Of a stretch of DNA of 24,099 bases, positions 6,347 to 14,663 are shown piece by piece. Below the pieces are notes generated by a model that had not been told where the DNA came from, made no database searches, and saw only the letters and a list, made by a program, of their open reading frames with translations. Position numbers and translations under genes: made by a program. Numbering within the stretch: position 1 is the first letter of the stretch; the number at the start of each line of letters is the position of its first letter. The DNA comes from Desulfobacterales bacterium (GTDB taxonomy: Bacteria > Desulfobacterota > Desulfobacteria > Desulfobacterales > C00003060), in the NCBI GenBank assembly GCA_030616425.1, contig JAUWXJ010000011.1, forward strand, positions 1 through 24,099. Direction: 5' to 3'.

Positions 6347-6456
6347 ACGGGGCAAGGAAGATCTCTGAACGTAGGCATCCAGCCATTTCCACCGAGGTAA
6401 CGGCATACCTGGTAAAGGCATTGGAGGCCGAAGTGAAGGGATTTTCCTTGCCCCGT
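6347..6456. repeat. structured repeat element, copy 1
   Basis: Bases 6347-6366 pair with 6437-6456 in a 20-bp stem: 13 perfect outer pairs (ACGGGGCAAGGAA with TTCCTTGCCCCGT), then seven inner pairs, two of them G-U on the + strand. The enclosed 70 bases align with those of a second copy at 14918-15041. Shared blocks are GAACGTA, AGCCATTTCCA, GCATTGGAG, CCGA and GTGAAG. Inside, GGC-A-TCC can pair with GGA-G-GCC, and GGTA (6397-6400) with TACC (6406-6409). The core lengths differ by two bases between copies, which argues against a protein. It could be a structured RNA or a palindromic intergenic element; the active strand is unknown. Confidence 0.75.
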
Positions 6457-6497
6457 GAGCCATTACCGATTTTGGAATAACGAACAACTAAACGCCA

Positions 6498-7508
6498 ATG
6501 AAGGAAGAAGTTAAAAAGGTAGAGCAAGAGGCATTGAACGCCTTAAAGGAGGTTTCAGACCTAGCAGGGATAAGGGCGTTGAAAAGCCGGTTCCTTGGAC
6601 GCAACGGTATCTTAACAGGGTTGCTGCGAAAGATCTCCAGGTTGCCCCCAGAGGAAAGGCCTGAGACAGGCAGACTAGCTAATGAAGTGAAGAAAAGGCT
6701 CGAGCAGGCCTTTGGAAAGGCCTTGCAAGCCTTTGAGGCAGGTAGGGAAGAGACCCCTGCAGACGTATTGGATGTGACTTTGCCTGGACGGCCTCTTGCA
6801 ATGGGCCGGGTGCACCCGATTACCCAGGTCTCTCACACCATCTGCCAGATCTTCCAAAGGCTCGGCTTTGAGATCGTGGAAGGTCCTGACGTTGAACTGG
6901 ACTACTACAACTTTGAGGCCCTTAACATACCTCGGGATCATCCTGCCCGTGATATGCAGGACACCTTCTATATTTCCGAAAATACTGTCTTGAGGACTCA
7001 TACCTCTCCTATCCAGGTACGAGTGATGGAGTCGCAACCCCCGCCAGTTCGCATTATTGCGCCTGGCAAGGCTTACAGGGTAGATTCTGATGTCTCGCAT
7101 ACCCCTATGTTTCACCAGGTAGAAGGATTGATGGTACAAGAGAACATATCCTTTGGTGACCTTAAAGGCATCCTGACTACCTTTGTACACCAGATCTTTG
7201 ACGAGGAGACTAGCCTGAGGTTTCGTCCTAGCTTCTTCCCATTTACAGAGCCAAGTGCCGAGGTCGATATCCTGTGTGTGATATGCCGCGGAAAGGGCTG
7301 CCGGGTTTGCTCCCACACCGGGTGGCTGGAAGTCTTGGGGGCTGGCATGGTGCACCCGGCCGTGTTTGAGATGATCGGATATGATACGGATCGCTATACT
7401 GGATTTGCCTTTGGCATGGGCATTGAGCGTATTGCCATGCTCAAGTATGGCATTGAGGATATCAGAAAATTTTACGAGAATGATCTAAGGTTCCTTGAAC
7501 AATTTTAG
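6498..7508 (+). CDS. pheS: phenylalanyl-tRNA synthetase alpha subunit
   Basis: Catalytic subunit of the alpha2-beta2 enzyme that charges tRNA-Phe. The 336-residue length is normal. An N-terminal coiled coil (about 1-90) precedes the class II core with 'HPITQVSHTICQIFQRLGF', 'YYNFEALNIPRDHPARDMQDTFY', motif 2 around 'RIIAPGKAYRVDSDVSHTPMFHQVEG' and motif 3 'GFAFGMGIERIAMLKYGI'. Four cysteines at 260, 263, 268 and 271 form a zinc-knuckle-like CxxC-x4-CxxC, a feature of many but not all PheS proteins. The ATG at 6498 lacks a clear ribosome-binding site and lies 42 bases after the structured repeat. pheT begins three bases after the stop, so the two are translated together. Confidence 0.97.
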   Translation: MKEEVKKVEQEALNALKEVSDLAGIRALKSRFLGRNGILTGLLRKISRLPPEERPETGRLANEVKKRLEQAFGKALQAFEAGREETPADVLDVTLPGRPLAMGRVHPITQVSHTICQIFQRLGFEIVEGPDVELDYYNFEALNIPRDHPARDMQDTFYISENTVLRTHTSPIQVRVMESQPPPVRIIAPGKAYRVDSDVSHTPMFHQVEGLMVQENISFGDLKGILTTFVHQIFDEETSLRFRPSFFPFTEPSAEVDILCVICRGKGCRVCSHTGWLEVLGAGMVHPAVFEMIGYDTDRYTGFAFGMGIERIAMLKYGIEDIRKFYENDLRFLEQF

Positions 7509-7511
7509 CCG

Positions 7512-9929
7512 ATGAAAGTTAGCCTGAGCTGGCTCAAAGATTATGTAAACATCGACGGGGATCTGGTCAAGCTGGCTGAAGCACTGACCATGGTTGGGCT
7601 TGAGGTGGGTGCCTTGGCGGACCGTTACGCTTATCTGGACCGCGTCGTGGTTGGACGCATTGTTGAAGTCTCCCCACATCCTAGCGCCGACATGCTTTCC
7701 GTATGCAGGGTGGATGTCGGCACCGGGATAAAATCGGTTGTATGCGGCGCCCCGAATATAAAAGAAGGAAACTTTGTGCCGATAGGACTTCCTGGCGCCC
7801 AACTCCCTTCAGGCGACACGATTGAAGCCGGACATATACATGGAGAGTTCTCAGAAGGGATGTTATGCTCTGAAGCAGAGCTTGCCCTTGGAATGAATAC
7901 CTCCGGCATCCTTTTGCTTCCAGAGATGGCCAAACCAGGCCAGGGGGTTGCCGCCGCTCTGGGCCTGTCAGACACGGCCATTGAGTTTGACCTTACGCCC
8001 AACCGTTCTGACTGCTTCAGTATCATCGGCATAGCCCGTGAGGTGGCAGCCATCCTCAAAACCCCCCTGAAATACCCTAAGGTGAACCTCCCACAGGGCA
8101 AGACCCCTATAGAGGAACTTTCATCTGTAACCATTGAAGCCCCGGACCACTGTCCTCGGTATGCGGCAAGGATAGTTACGGACATCAAGGTTGGGCCATC
8201 TCCTTTCTGGCTTCAAGACAGACTACATTCCGTAGGACTCCGGGCTATTAATAATGTGGTGGATGTGACCAACTTTGTCCTTATGGAGATGGGTCAACCT
8301 CTCCATGCCTTTGATTTTGACCGTCTGGCCGAGCATCGGATCGTTGTGAGAACAGCCCGGGAAGGCCAAACTTTTACCACCCTGGACGGCACAGAACGGA
8401 CCCTCGGCCCTGATATGCTCATGATATGTGACGGCAAAGGGCCGATGGCTCTGGCAGGCATCATAGGTGGGCTCGAATCAGAAATTGAAGACCACACAAC
8501 GCGGGTTCTGATTGAAAGCGCTTATTTTAACCCTGTCACCACGCGCCGAACAGCTAAGCAGCTTGGCTTGAACACGGAATCATCGTGCCGGTTCGAGCGG
8601 GGCGTGGATCCCGCAGGCGTCAGGAGTGCTCTTGACCGTACGGCCCAGCTCATGGTCGAATTAGCGGGTGGAACGCTTGCTGAAGGGGTGATTGACGTTT
8701 ATCCTCTACCATTTTCCGAGAAGGTCATAGAGCTTAGTGCAAAACGGACAAACCGGTTACTGGGCACCCGGTTAAACCAGGACGAGCTCGGCGCTTATCT
8801 GAAATCAATAGAACTCGACGCAGAACCCATAGATGATGATCGGCTCAAGGTAGTGCCTCCCACATTCCGTGTGGACATTACCCGGCCTGAGGATCTGATG
8901 GAAGAGGTGGCTCGTCTCATGGGGTATAACCAGATCCCCACCACCCATCCTGTTTCCCATGTCGTGGCCAAGAAACCGGACAAAAAACTTTGGGTGCGGG
9001 ATCGACTCCGGCATTTGCTTGCTGGCTGTGGATTCTCTGAGATTGTGACTTACAGTTTCGTCGGCGGGGAGGCGTGTGACCAGCTCTTGCTTCATGTGCA
9101 AGACCGACGCCGCCAGCTGGTATCCATCCTGAATCCTCTCACCGAGGAGCAAACGGTCATGAGGTCCTCTTTGCTCCCTGGTTTGCTTGCCACCATGGAT
9201 CGAAACAGCAAACAGCGGAACGAGAACCTGAAGCTTTTCGAACTCGGCAAGGTCTTCTTTCACTCTGGCGAGGACCAACTCCCAGAGGAGATAGAGATGA
9301 TCTCCGGGCTTTGGACCGGGGCACGCCACGCAAGGACATGGCATTCCAAGGAAACAAGAGTTGATTTCTATGATATAAAAGGGGTGATCGAAGTTGTGTG
9401 CGCCGGGTTGAACATCACTGGCATACGTTTCGATCCATTGACCAGTATAGATTTTCCCTATCTGAGGCCAGGCTACGCCGCACAAATTAATGCAGGCAAG
9501 AAGAGACTGGGTGCGGTGGGGGAATTATCCAGAGAGGTTTTAACGAATTTCGGGCTTGAGCAGGTTGCCTATTGCTTTGATCTGAACTTTGATCTGCTTG
9601 TCGATCATGTCTCTGAGGAAAAGCGTGCCAAAGCGCTTCCCCGTTTCCCTGCTACCTCCAGGGATATCGCCTTGATACTAAGTAATACTGTTGAGGTCCA
9701 AGCCATTTTAGATTTCATAGAAGGCATGGAGGAACCTTTGGTAGAGAAGGTGGAGATCTTTGACGTATATTCAGGGTCACCAACACCTGAAGGGAAGAAG
9801 GGGATCGGCCTCAGGTTTACATACAGATCATCTGAAAAAAGCCTCACTGACAGTGCAGTCAACAGCATCCACGAAACGATTACCCGTGAGGTATTGAAAA
9901 AGTTTGACGCGCAGCTGCCTTCATCGTGA
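7512..9929 (+). CDS. pheT: phenylalanyl-tRNA synthetase beta subunit
   Basis: An 805-residue partner of PheS that binds tRNA-Phe and removes misattached tyrosine. Domains in order: N-terminal B1; tRNA-binding OB fold at about 40-150 (VVVGRIVEVSPHPSADML, KSVVCGAPNI); B3/B4 editing domain at about 210-385 (LMICDGKGPMALAGIIGG, then SSCRFERGVDP); B5 at about 405-475 (FRVDITRPEDLMEEVARLMGY); the inactive class II-like core; and the C-terminal ferredoxin-fold anticodon-binding domain from about 715 (LPRFPATSRDIALI, GLRFTYRSSEKSLTD). All expected parts are present. It is tightly coupled to pheS and followed 38 bases later by ihfA, the arrangement seen in many proteobacteria. Confidence 0.97.
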   Translation: MKVSLSWLKDYVNIDGDLVKLAEALTMVGLEVGALADRYAYLDRVVVGRIVEVSPHPSADMLSVCRVDVGTGIKSVVCGAPNIKEGNFVPIGLPGAQLPSGDTIEAGHIHGEFSEGMLCSEAELALGMNTSGILLLPEMAKPGQGVAAALGLSDTAIEFDLTPNRSDCFSIIGIAREVAAILKTPLKYPKVNLPQGKTPIEELSSVTIEAPDHCPRYAARIVTDIKVGPSPFWLQDRLHSVGLRAINNVVDVTNFVLMEMGQPLHAFDFDRLAEHRIVVRTAREGQTFTTLDGTERTLGPDMLMICDGKGPMALAGIIGGLESEIEDHTTRVLIESAYFNPVTTRRTAKQLGLNTESSCRFERGVDPAGVRSALDRTAQLMVELAGGTLAEGVIDVYPLPFSEKVIELSAKRTNRLLGTRLNQDELGAYLKSIELDAEPIDDDRLKVVPPTFRVDITRPEDLMEEVARLMGYNQIPTTHPVSHVVAKKPDKKLWVRDRLRHLLAGCGFSEIVTYSFVGGEACDQLLLHVQDRRRQLVSILNPLTEEQTVMRSSLLPGLLATMDRNSKQRNENLKLFELGKVFFHSGEDQLPEEIEMISGLWTGARHARTWHSKETRVDFYDIKGVIEVVCAGLNITGIRFDPLTSIDFPYLRPGYAAQINAGKKRLGAVGELSREVLTNFGLEQVAYCFDLNFDLLVDHVSEEKRAKALPRFPATSRDIALILSNTVEVQAILDFIEGMEEPLVEKVEIFDVYSGSPTPEGKKGIGLRFTYRSSEKSLTDSAVNSIHETITREVLKKFDAQLPSS

Positions 9930-9967
9930 ATCGTGTAATCATAAATCAGATAACGATTTAACGAAAG

Positions 9968-10279
9968 ATGAACAAAAAAAACATCATTGAAGCAATTCAC
10001 GCCAGGATTGGATTTCCCAAAAGAGAGACCGCTGCCATGGTTGATAAGGCCATTGAACTATTGAAGGCAACCTTGACCGAAGGGGATTCGGTCATGATTT
10101 CTGGCTTTGGAAAATTTTCCGTGCGTGGAAAAAAGTCTCGAAAGGGGAGAAATCCCCAGACAGGGGAGGCAATCACATTACCAGCGAGGAAGGTCGTAAC
10201 CTTCAAGATCAGCCGCGTGCTGAAGGAGCGAATCAATGCAGCCCACAGAGACCGAGATACCCGAAAAGCAGTATTTTAG
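9968..10279 (+). CDS. ihfA: integration host factor alpha subunit
   Basis: A DNA-bending nucleoid protein of the HU/IHF family, 103 residues. The signature 'SGFGKFSVRGKKSRKGRNPQTGE' covers the DNA-contacting beta arm, with the intercalating proline in 'GRNPQTGE'. 'ITLPARKVVTFKISRVLKERI' closes the fold. Position directly after pheT and before a MerR gene is the classic ihfA place, which favours IHF-alpha over HU; an IHF-beta partner is not in the window. The C-terminal tail (AAHRDRDTRKAVF) overlaps merR by 44 bases, so translation of the two is likely coupled. The 38-base gap upstream contains 'gtgaatcgtg...ataacgattt' words like those between the ribosomal genes. Confidence 0.92.
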   Translation: MNKKNIIEAIHARIGFPKRETAAMVDKAIELLKATLTEGDSVMISGFGKFSVRGKKSRKGRNPQTGEAITLPARKVVTFKISRVLKERINAAHRDRDTRKAVF

Positions 10280-10589
10280 AATCGGTGAGGTTAGCGCTAT
10301 AACCGGCATTGAGCCGTACGTATTGAGATACTGGGAGACAGAGTTTCCCAAGATCAAACCTGCCAGATCCCGCTCCGGGCAACGACTTTACAAAAGGCGT
10401 GACATAGAAATCATTCTACAGATTAAGGATCTTCTTTACCAAAAGAGATTTACAATCGCAGGGGCCAAACAGTATTTCCAGCAACGCCGCAAAGAATCCA
10501 AACTTGCCGCCAACGATAGCCAACCCCTTACCTTGAAACATGTCAGGGCCGAACTACGCGCCATCAGGGACCTGTTGAATCGAAGCTGA
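10236..10589 (+). CDS. MerR-family transcriptional regulator
   Basis: A 117-residue DNA-binding protein with the MerR winged helix at about 13-80: 'YFRIGEVSAITGIEPYVLRYWETEFP' is the recognition helix region and 'SGQRLYKRRDIEIILQIKDLL' the wing and following helix. The C-terminal helix is short and lacks the cysteines of metal sensors, so this is the small type regularly found after ihfA in proteobacteria. Its target is unknown. The ATG at 10236 has AAGGAG at 10223-10228 as ribosome-binding site, inside the ihfA coding region, so the 44-base overlap is real. A large inverted repeat follows the stop. Confidence 0.9.
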   Translation: MQPTETEIPEKQYFRIGEVSAITGIEPYVLRYWETEFPKIKPARSRSGQRLYKRRDIEIILQIKDLLYQKRFTIAGAKQYFQQRRKESKLAANDSQPLTLKHVRAELRAIRDLLNRS

Positions 10590-10593
10590 AAGC

Positions 10594-10663
10594 TGAAAGC
10601 TCAAAGTAAGAGAAGCGTTGTTCCCTTTCCTTTCATCTTTCAGCCTTGAGCTTTGAGCTTTCA
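10594..10663. terminator. inverted repeat between convergent genes
   Basis: TGAAAGCTCAAAG (10594-10606) is the exact complement of CTTTGAGCTTTCA (10651-10663), 13 bp. The arms contain stuttered copies of 'gctgaaa' and 'gagcttt'. It fills the 77-base space between merR (+) and the DHH gene (-) and may end transcription from both sides. There is no long T-run, so this is a structural guess. Confidence 0.45.
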
Positions 10664-10666
10664 CCT

Positions 10667-11647
10667 TTATGTTCGTTTGTCCAGTTTCCTGATAATCCAA
10701 CGGGACAGCGCCTTGGTATCGTTGTAATCAACGAGGCCTTGCAGGTTTTTCAGTGGAATTTCTGCCCTTGCCATTGACTTGTGTCCACCCGCGGCGCCCA
10801 TTTCCCCGAGACTTTCGCCTAGTAGTTTTCCAGCATCCTTTCGGATCCCGTCATTTCTCACTATGACGATCAAACGCCCCTGATAGATCCCTGATACAAC
10901 AGCCCATGCAATATCATGAATCTTCATGAAAAAGTCGGCAATCGACACGCAGATGTCCGGGTTCGAGACCTGATCGATGTGGACTTGGATCCGACCCTTT
11001 CGGACACGCATACGCTCCAAGGCAATCCGGTAGTATTTCAAGAAATCGAGCGTTATTTCTGCATACTCGATCCTCTGGGCCATATGGACGTTGATGTGAC
11101 GAAAGAGAAACTGGAAGGCATTCACATCTTCCATGATGGCTTTGCGTTCAAAGTTCATCGTGTCTGTCTTGATGCCGTAGAAGAGGGCCGTGGCCAGTTT
11201 GGCAGAGGGCTTAATCCTGGCTGTTCGAAGGTATCGGGTCATGATGGTGGACGTAGCTCCGTATTCAGGGCGGATGTCCACAAAAGGGGCTTTCGCCCCG
11301 GTAATAGGATGGTGGTCAATGATGACATCAAAGTTGATCTCTTCAAACTTCTCGTGGTGGCTTGGTTGGGAGTCGAGGAGGGCAAAGCGCGTAAATTCCT
11401 CTACATTAACCTCATGAATCGGAAGTAGGTCCAGCTTAACCAGTCGTATCATGGCCAGATTGTCGGGCCGGCTGATTACATTAACATGGGCGATGGTGGT
11501 GGAAAATACTTGTCGCCACAAGAGGCGCTTCAAAGCCATAGCGCTCGCCATCGCATCCGGGTCTGAGTTGATGACAATCAACACGCGATCTTCTCGGGAA
11601 AAGAGACCGAGGAGGCGCCGTAGTCTTTCTGAGGCAGAAGTGGCCAT
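10667..11647 (-). CDS. DHH-family phosphoesterase (NrnA-like)
   Basis: A 326-residue, probably Mn-dependent phosphoesterase. The DHH domain has NSDPDAMASAMAL (residues 27-39), LLDSQP (D92) and the namesake DHH at 111-113 (IIDHHPITGAKAP). The C-terminal DHHA1 domain carries 'GAAGGHKSMARAEIP' near residue 285, the substrate-binding glycine-rich loop. This arrangement matches NrnA-type enzymes that degrade very short RNAs and 3',5'-pAp, and also some cyclic-dinucleotide phosphodiesterases; the exact substrate cannot be told from sequence. It lies 99 bases downstream of miaA on the same strand, so both may share a transcript. Confidence 0.88.
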   Translation of the reverse strand: MATSASERLRRLLGLFSREDRVLIVINSDPDAMASAMALKRLLWRQVFSTTIAHVNVISRPDNLAMIRLVKLDLLPIHEVNVEEFTRFALLDSQPSHHEKFEEINFDVIIDHHPITGAKAPFVDIRPEYGATSTIMTRYLRTARIKPSAKLATALFYGIKTDTMNFERKAIMEDVNAFQFLFRHINVHMAQRIEYAEITLDFLKYYRIALERMRVRKGRIQVHIDQVSNPDICVSIADFFMKIHDIAWAVVSGIYQGRLIVIVRNDGIRKDAGKLLGESLGEMGAAGGHKSMARAEIPLKNLQGLVDYNDTKALSRWIIRKLDKRT

Positions 11648-11746
11648 GAGAAATGTCGTATAACGTCTTTGTTACCGTTTTACGTAAGCCGAACACCGAA
11701 ATCCGCCTGTGGCGGACGTAACCGTTCAACGATAACCGTCTATCGC

Positions 11747-12679
11747 TTACACCCCTCCTGTCAAGAATGCATCTATTTTTTGGCACATCACGTCAGTCTG
11801 GGTCGGCTGCACCCACAGAATCTCCGGATCTGGCCTGAGCCATGTAAGTTGTCTTTTGGCATAGCGTCGGGTGTCACGCTTGAAAAGACGCACTGTTTCA
11901 GCCCACGCAATGCTCTGCTCCAGATAGCTTACCATATGGCGGTATCCGATCGACTGCATCGACTTTAGGGTTGAGGAATAACCGTGATCCAGCAACCATC
12001 TCACCTCTTCCAATAGTCCCGAGGCAAGCATCTGATCAACCCGTCTGTTAATCCGATCATATAGGATCTCCCGGTCCAGGGTCAACCCGATCTTGAGTAT
12101 CCTGTATCGAACATCCTGAAAACCATGAGCCCTCTGAAGGTGGGAGATAGGTTGCCCTGTAACCTGATGAACCTCAAGGGCACGTATGATCCGGTATGTG
12201 TCGTTGGGATGAATCCTTGCGGCGGCCGCAGGATCGACCTCTTGCAGCCGCTTGTGCAGGACCTCGAGTCCAAGGGTTTCAGCCTCTTTTTTTAGCCCTT
12301 TTCGTATACCCCCACCTTGTTCCTGGGCCGGAAAAAGCCCCTGCGTAAGAGCCTTGATGTAAAGGCCTGTGCCGCCTACCACAAAGACGGGATGCCCTTC
12401 TTGATGAAGGTCCTCGATTACGCCATCTGCCATCCTCGCAAAAATGGCCGCACTAAAAGTCTCATCCGGGTTGACCACATCAATGAGATGATGGCGCACA
12501 CGGACCCGCTGTTGTTCTGTGGGCTTTGCCGTGCCGATGTCCATATATTTATATACCTGCATGGCGTCAGCGCTGATGATCTCGCCTCCCACGGGTTCGG
12601 CCAGTGCAATCGCCACATCGGTTTTCCCCACGCACGTGGGGCCTGAAATGACAATCAGGGATGGGATTTGTGGCATCAT
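11747..12679 (-). CDS. miaA: tRNA dimethylallyltransferase
   Basis: Adds a dimethylallyl group to A37 of tRNAs reading U-starting codons, using dimethylallyl diphosphate. The 310-residue length is normal. The P-loop GPTCVGKT is at residues 13-20. 'EIISADAMQVYKYMDIGTAKPT' and 'HHLIDVVNPDETFSAAIF' are the family's conserved blocks, followed by 'GGTGLYIKAL'. The C-terminal part contains 'SIGYRHMVSYLE' and 'TRRYAKRQLTWLR', which bind tRNA. Two adjacent ATG codons open the frame; either could be used. A 447-base non-coding stretch separates it from the porin gene upstream on the same strand. Confidence 0.96.
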   Translation of the reverse strand: MMPQIPSLIVISGPTCVGKTDVAIALAEPVGGEIISADAMQVYKYMDIGTAKPTEQQRVRVRHHLIDVVNPDETFSAAIFARMADGVIEDLHQEGHPVFVVGGTGLYIKALTQGLFPAQEQGGGIRKGLKKEAETLGLEVLHKRLQEVDPAAAARIHPNDTYRIIRALEVHQVTGQPISHLQRAHGFQDVRYRILKIGLTLDREILYDRINRRVDQMLASGLLEEVRWLLDHGYSSTLKSMQSIGYRHMVSYLEQSIAWAETVRLFKRDTRRYAKRQLTWLRPDPEILWVQPTQTDVMCQKIDAFLTGGV

Positions 12680-12764
12680 GGCACCATCTCTACAATCTAT
12701 TCATCGTATGCGTGCTTGCCGGCTCGGATCAGATTACTTATTCAAGTTAGGGGCCTTACCACAA

Positions 12765-12788
12765 TTGGAGTGTTGGAGTAATGGAGTG
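12765..12788. repeat. three 8-base tandem units
   Basis: TTGGAGTG, TTGGAGTA and ATGGAGTG stand in a row upstream of miaA. It is a small degenerate tandem repeat in the otherwise featureless AT-rich part (12680-12960) of the 447-base gap 12680-13126. Nothing coding was seen there. Confidence 0.6.
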
Positions 12789-12965
12789 ATTGATTCCAAT
12801 ATTCTAAGATTTTATTATCTCATCTGAATTGCATAAATCAAGTCCCACAAAAAGATCTGTAATTTCAATGAGTTGTAAAAATCTAACGCGTTCGATTCCC
12901 CCCGGTCATTTAAAGAATCGCAATATATAGAACAATCCACACAATATCCCTCTGCTTAATAAACG

Positions 12966-12994
12966 ACCACCCGCACAGCGGGTGGTTTTGTTTT
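12966..12994 (+). terminator. strong hairpin with T-run on + strand
   Basis: ACCACCCGC (12966-12974) and GCGGGTGGT (12978-12986) form a perfect 9-bp stem with an ACA loop, followed by TTTTGTTTT. It has the form of an intrinsic terminator for + strand transcription, but no + strand gene lies upstream: miaA runs the other way. It is therefore an orphan, perhaps part of a repeat with the hairpin at 13021-13059. Confidence 0.6.
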
Positions 12995-13020
12995 ACGGAA
13001 TGTCGGTTTCCATCGATTAA

Positions 13021-13059
13021 GTTTGCTCCCCGTGGAAGGCACGGGGTTTCATTGCAAAC
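13021..13059. repeat. nested hairpin
   Basis: CCCCGTG (13028-13034) pairs with CACGGGG (13040-13046) around GAAGG. Outside it, GTTTGC (13021-13026) matches GCAAAC (13054-13059). An alternative hairpin, TTTCATTG with CAATGAAA (13047-13066), overlaps the right arm. No T-run follows. Confidence 0.55.
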
Positions 13060-13067
13060 AATGAAAA

Positions 13068-13105
13068 AAAAGACCCCGGAATGGCCGGGCCATCCGGGGT
13101 CTTTT
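13068..13105 (-). terminator. porin terminator, usable in both directions
   Basis: AAAAGACCCCGG with ATGGCC pairs with GGCCAT and CCGGGGTCTTTT, broken only by one bulged A. The very GC-rich stem is flanked by A8 on the left, a T-run for the - strand, and TTTT on the right. It begins 22 bases after the - strand porin stop and is its evident terminator. Confidence 0.9.
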
Positions 13106-13126
13106 AGTAACGGTTTGGGTTCTAGG

Positions 13127-14500
13127 TTAGAACTTCACCTCCAGCTTGTGGAACATCGAGTAGGTATCGTCCACAGTGGCACCGGCAACTCCGAGCTTAT
13201 ACAGATCACCTGCATCCATATATGCAAAAGTGGCCATATACGTCAGGTTGTCCATAAGCTTCACCGTGGCGGTAACATCATACTCCCTACCTACATCGTC
13301 ATCCCAGCCACTAGCTGTTTCATCGGCCGTGGCGTCGGCAATGATCGCGCTCAGGGTCACATCCTCCAGGGGTGAAAATGCCCCTGTAACATACCAGATT
13401 TTGTAACCCAGGTTCGCATAGCTCGGCACGGTAGCACTCGGAGAATCATCAGGTCCGCCTACATCTTGGTGGACGTTAAAGTTCGTTGCTGCGTTCCCGA
13501 GTTCTAACCCGCTATACCATCCGGTCAGGATCAGGAGCGGCTCCCAGCTATAGCACTGTAAAGCAGCCGACATCTCATTGTCATTCGCATTGTAGTCACC
13601 TGATGAAAACGCATAACCCAGACCGAGCTTTGCAGGCCCTAAGTCAGTGCTGGCCTCAAGGTTGTACATCAGGGCATCGAAGTCGAGATCCTGCGTGTCT
13701 GCGTCATCGTACTTTTTCCATTCGCCGGTAAACCAGATCGCCTCACCTTGAAGCGCCAACGGCCCCAAGTTAGCCTTGAAGTACGGCTCCCAGGTATAAT
13801 AATCTTGGGTGTAGTTCACGGTAGGCGTACCAGGAGTAAGGCCAGCCGGGAATAGGTCAGTGTTGGAAACGTCTGACATATTCCTATAGCGGTAATATCC
13901 GCCCAGAAAACCAGCCTCAAGCCCTTCAGCCTTGTAGATACCCCCGAGGAAATAAGCATCCCGGTCCTCATCTGCCGTCTCGCTGACCGCCAGGGCCCGG
14001 TCGACTTCCTGTCTCTTTTCATACACGGCTATCAGGGTGAGAGGATCCATCTCTGATACGAGCTTGATCCCGTCATGCTCGAAATAACCAGGATAGTCGC
14101 CAAACTGCATCCCGAACTTAATAGCGGTCATACGACCGACGCTAAGCTCAAACAGGTCGAACTTGGCGGTTATATAGGCCTGATCAATGTCGATGTTGCC
14201 GGGCTGGGCCGGATACGCAGCGCCTGGCGTCGATTCCAGTGCTGTCCCCCAAACACCCTCTACTGCATCAAAGCGTAAGGTCGCACTCAGGCTGTCTGAG
14301 ATCCCGAACACCGTCTTCACGCGAAGCCGGTGGTCCATGAAGGCCCGGCTGGCGCCCGTGTTATCATCCAAGTCCATGTTGTCATCGTAAAAACCACGGG
14401 CTCGGTACGAACCGCTAAAGTTCACGTCAAGCGCCATGGCCGGTATCGCAAAGAGCATACACGCGGCTACGGCCACGGCAATAACTGATAGTTTCTTCAT
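13127..14500 (-). CDS. outer-membrane beta-barrel porin
   Basis: A 457-residue protein with a clear signal peptide (MKKLSVIAVAVAACMLFAIP, cut after AMA) and a mature part of alternating strands rich in aromatic residues and Asp, Gly and Tyr. The last residue is phenylalanine in a '-HKLEVKF' strand, the sorting signal for the outer-membrane assembly machinery. Early blocks (FSGSYRARGFYDD, FMDHRLRVKTVFGISDSL, IDQAYITAKFDLFELSVGRM) match the general porin type common in sulfate-reducing Desulfobacterota. The substrate is unknown. It is transcribed alone: a promoter at 14635-14663 gives a leader of about 130 bases, AGGAGG sits at 14508-14513, and a strong terminator follows. Confidence 0.85.
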   Translation of the reverse strand: MKKLSVIAVAVAACMLFAIPAMALDVNFSGSYRARGFYDDNMDLDDNTGASRAFMDHRLRVKTVFGISDSLSATLRFDAVEGVWGTALESTPGAAYPAQPGNIDIDQAYITAKFDLFELSVGRMTAIKFGMQFGDYPGYFEHDGIKLVSEMDPLTLIAVYEKRQEVDRALAVSETADEDRDAYFLGGIYKAEGLEAGFLGGYYRYRNMSDVSNTDLFPAGLTPGTPTVNYTQDYYTWEPYFKANLGPLALQGEAIWFTGEWKKYDDADTQDLDFDALMYNLEASTDLGPAKLGLGYAFSSGDYNANDNEMSAALQCYSWEPLLILTGWYSGLELGNAATNFNVHQDVGGPDDSPSATVPSYANLGYKIWYVTGAFSPLEDVTLSAIIADATADETASGWDDDVGREYDVTATVKLMDNLTYMATFAYMDAGDLYKLGVAGATVDDTYSMFHKLEVKF

Positions 14501-14634
14501 CTGTTTTCCTCCTGTAAATTGGTTTGACTCAATTGTTACTTAGCCACAAAGGAATCCGCATCACCTCCCTTTTTCGCAATATTCTGCTCCACCCGATCCC
14601 CGGATGACAGGGATAGGGCAATCTTAATCGCAAT

Positions 14635-14663
14635 TAAATATATTTATGGAACAGCCTTGTCAA
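14635..14663 (-). promoter_or_regulatory. sigma70-type promoter of the porin
   Basis: Read on the - strand, TTGACA (14663-14658) is followed by TATTTA (14640-14635) after 17 bases, or by TATATT (14642-14637) after 15. The surrounding DNA is AT-rich. The resulting leader of about 130 bases contains no obvious switch structure. Confidence 0.6.

Noticed and set aside
6212..6527. Short - strand frames over the rplT-pheS gap; one gives a peptide similar to the - strand reading of repeat copy 2.
   Set aside because: The similarity reflects the repeated DNA element; core length differs by two bases between copies and there are no start signals.
6675..7355. A 226-codon - strand frame inside pheS, and a similar one inside pheT (8805-9485).
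   Set aside because: Both are antisense shadows of clearly conserved synthetase genes.
10236..10279. The overlap of ihfA and merR as a sign of a frameshift or wrong start.
   Set aside because: merR has a good ribosome-binding site at 10223-10228 and both proteins have normal ends, so the overlap is genuine.
12890..12907. A tRNA T-loop-like string, GTTCGATTCCCCCCGGTC, suggesting a tRNA or attachment-site remnant.
   Set aside because: The bases before it (aaatctaac) do not pair with the C-run, and no acceptor, D or anticodon stem could be built.
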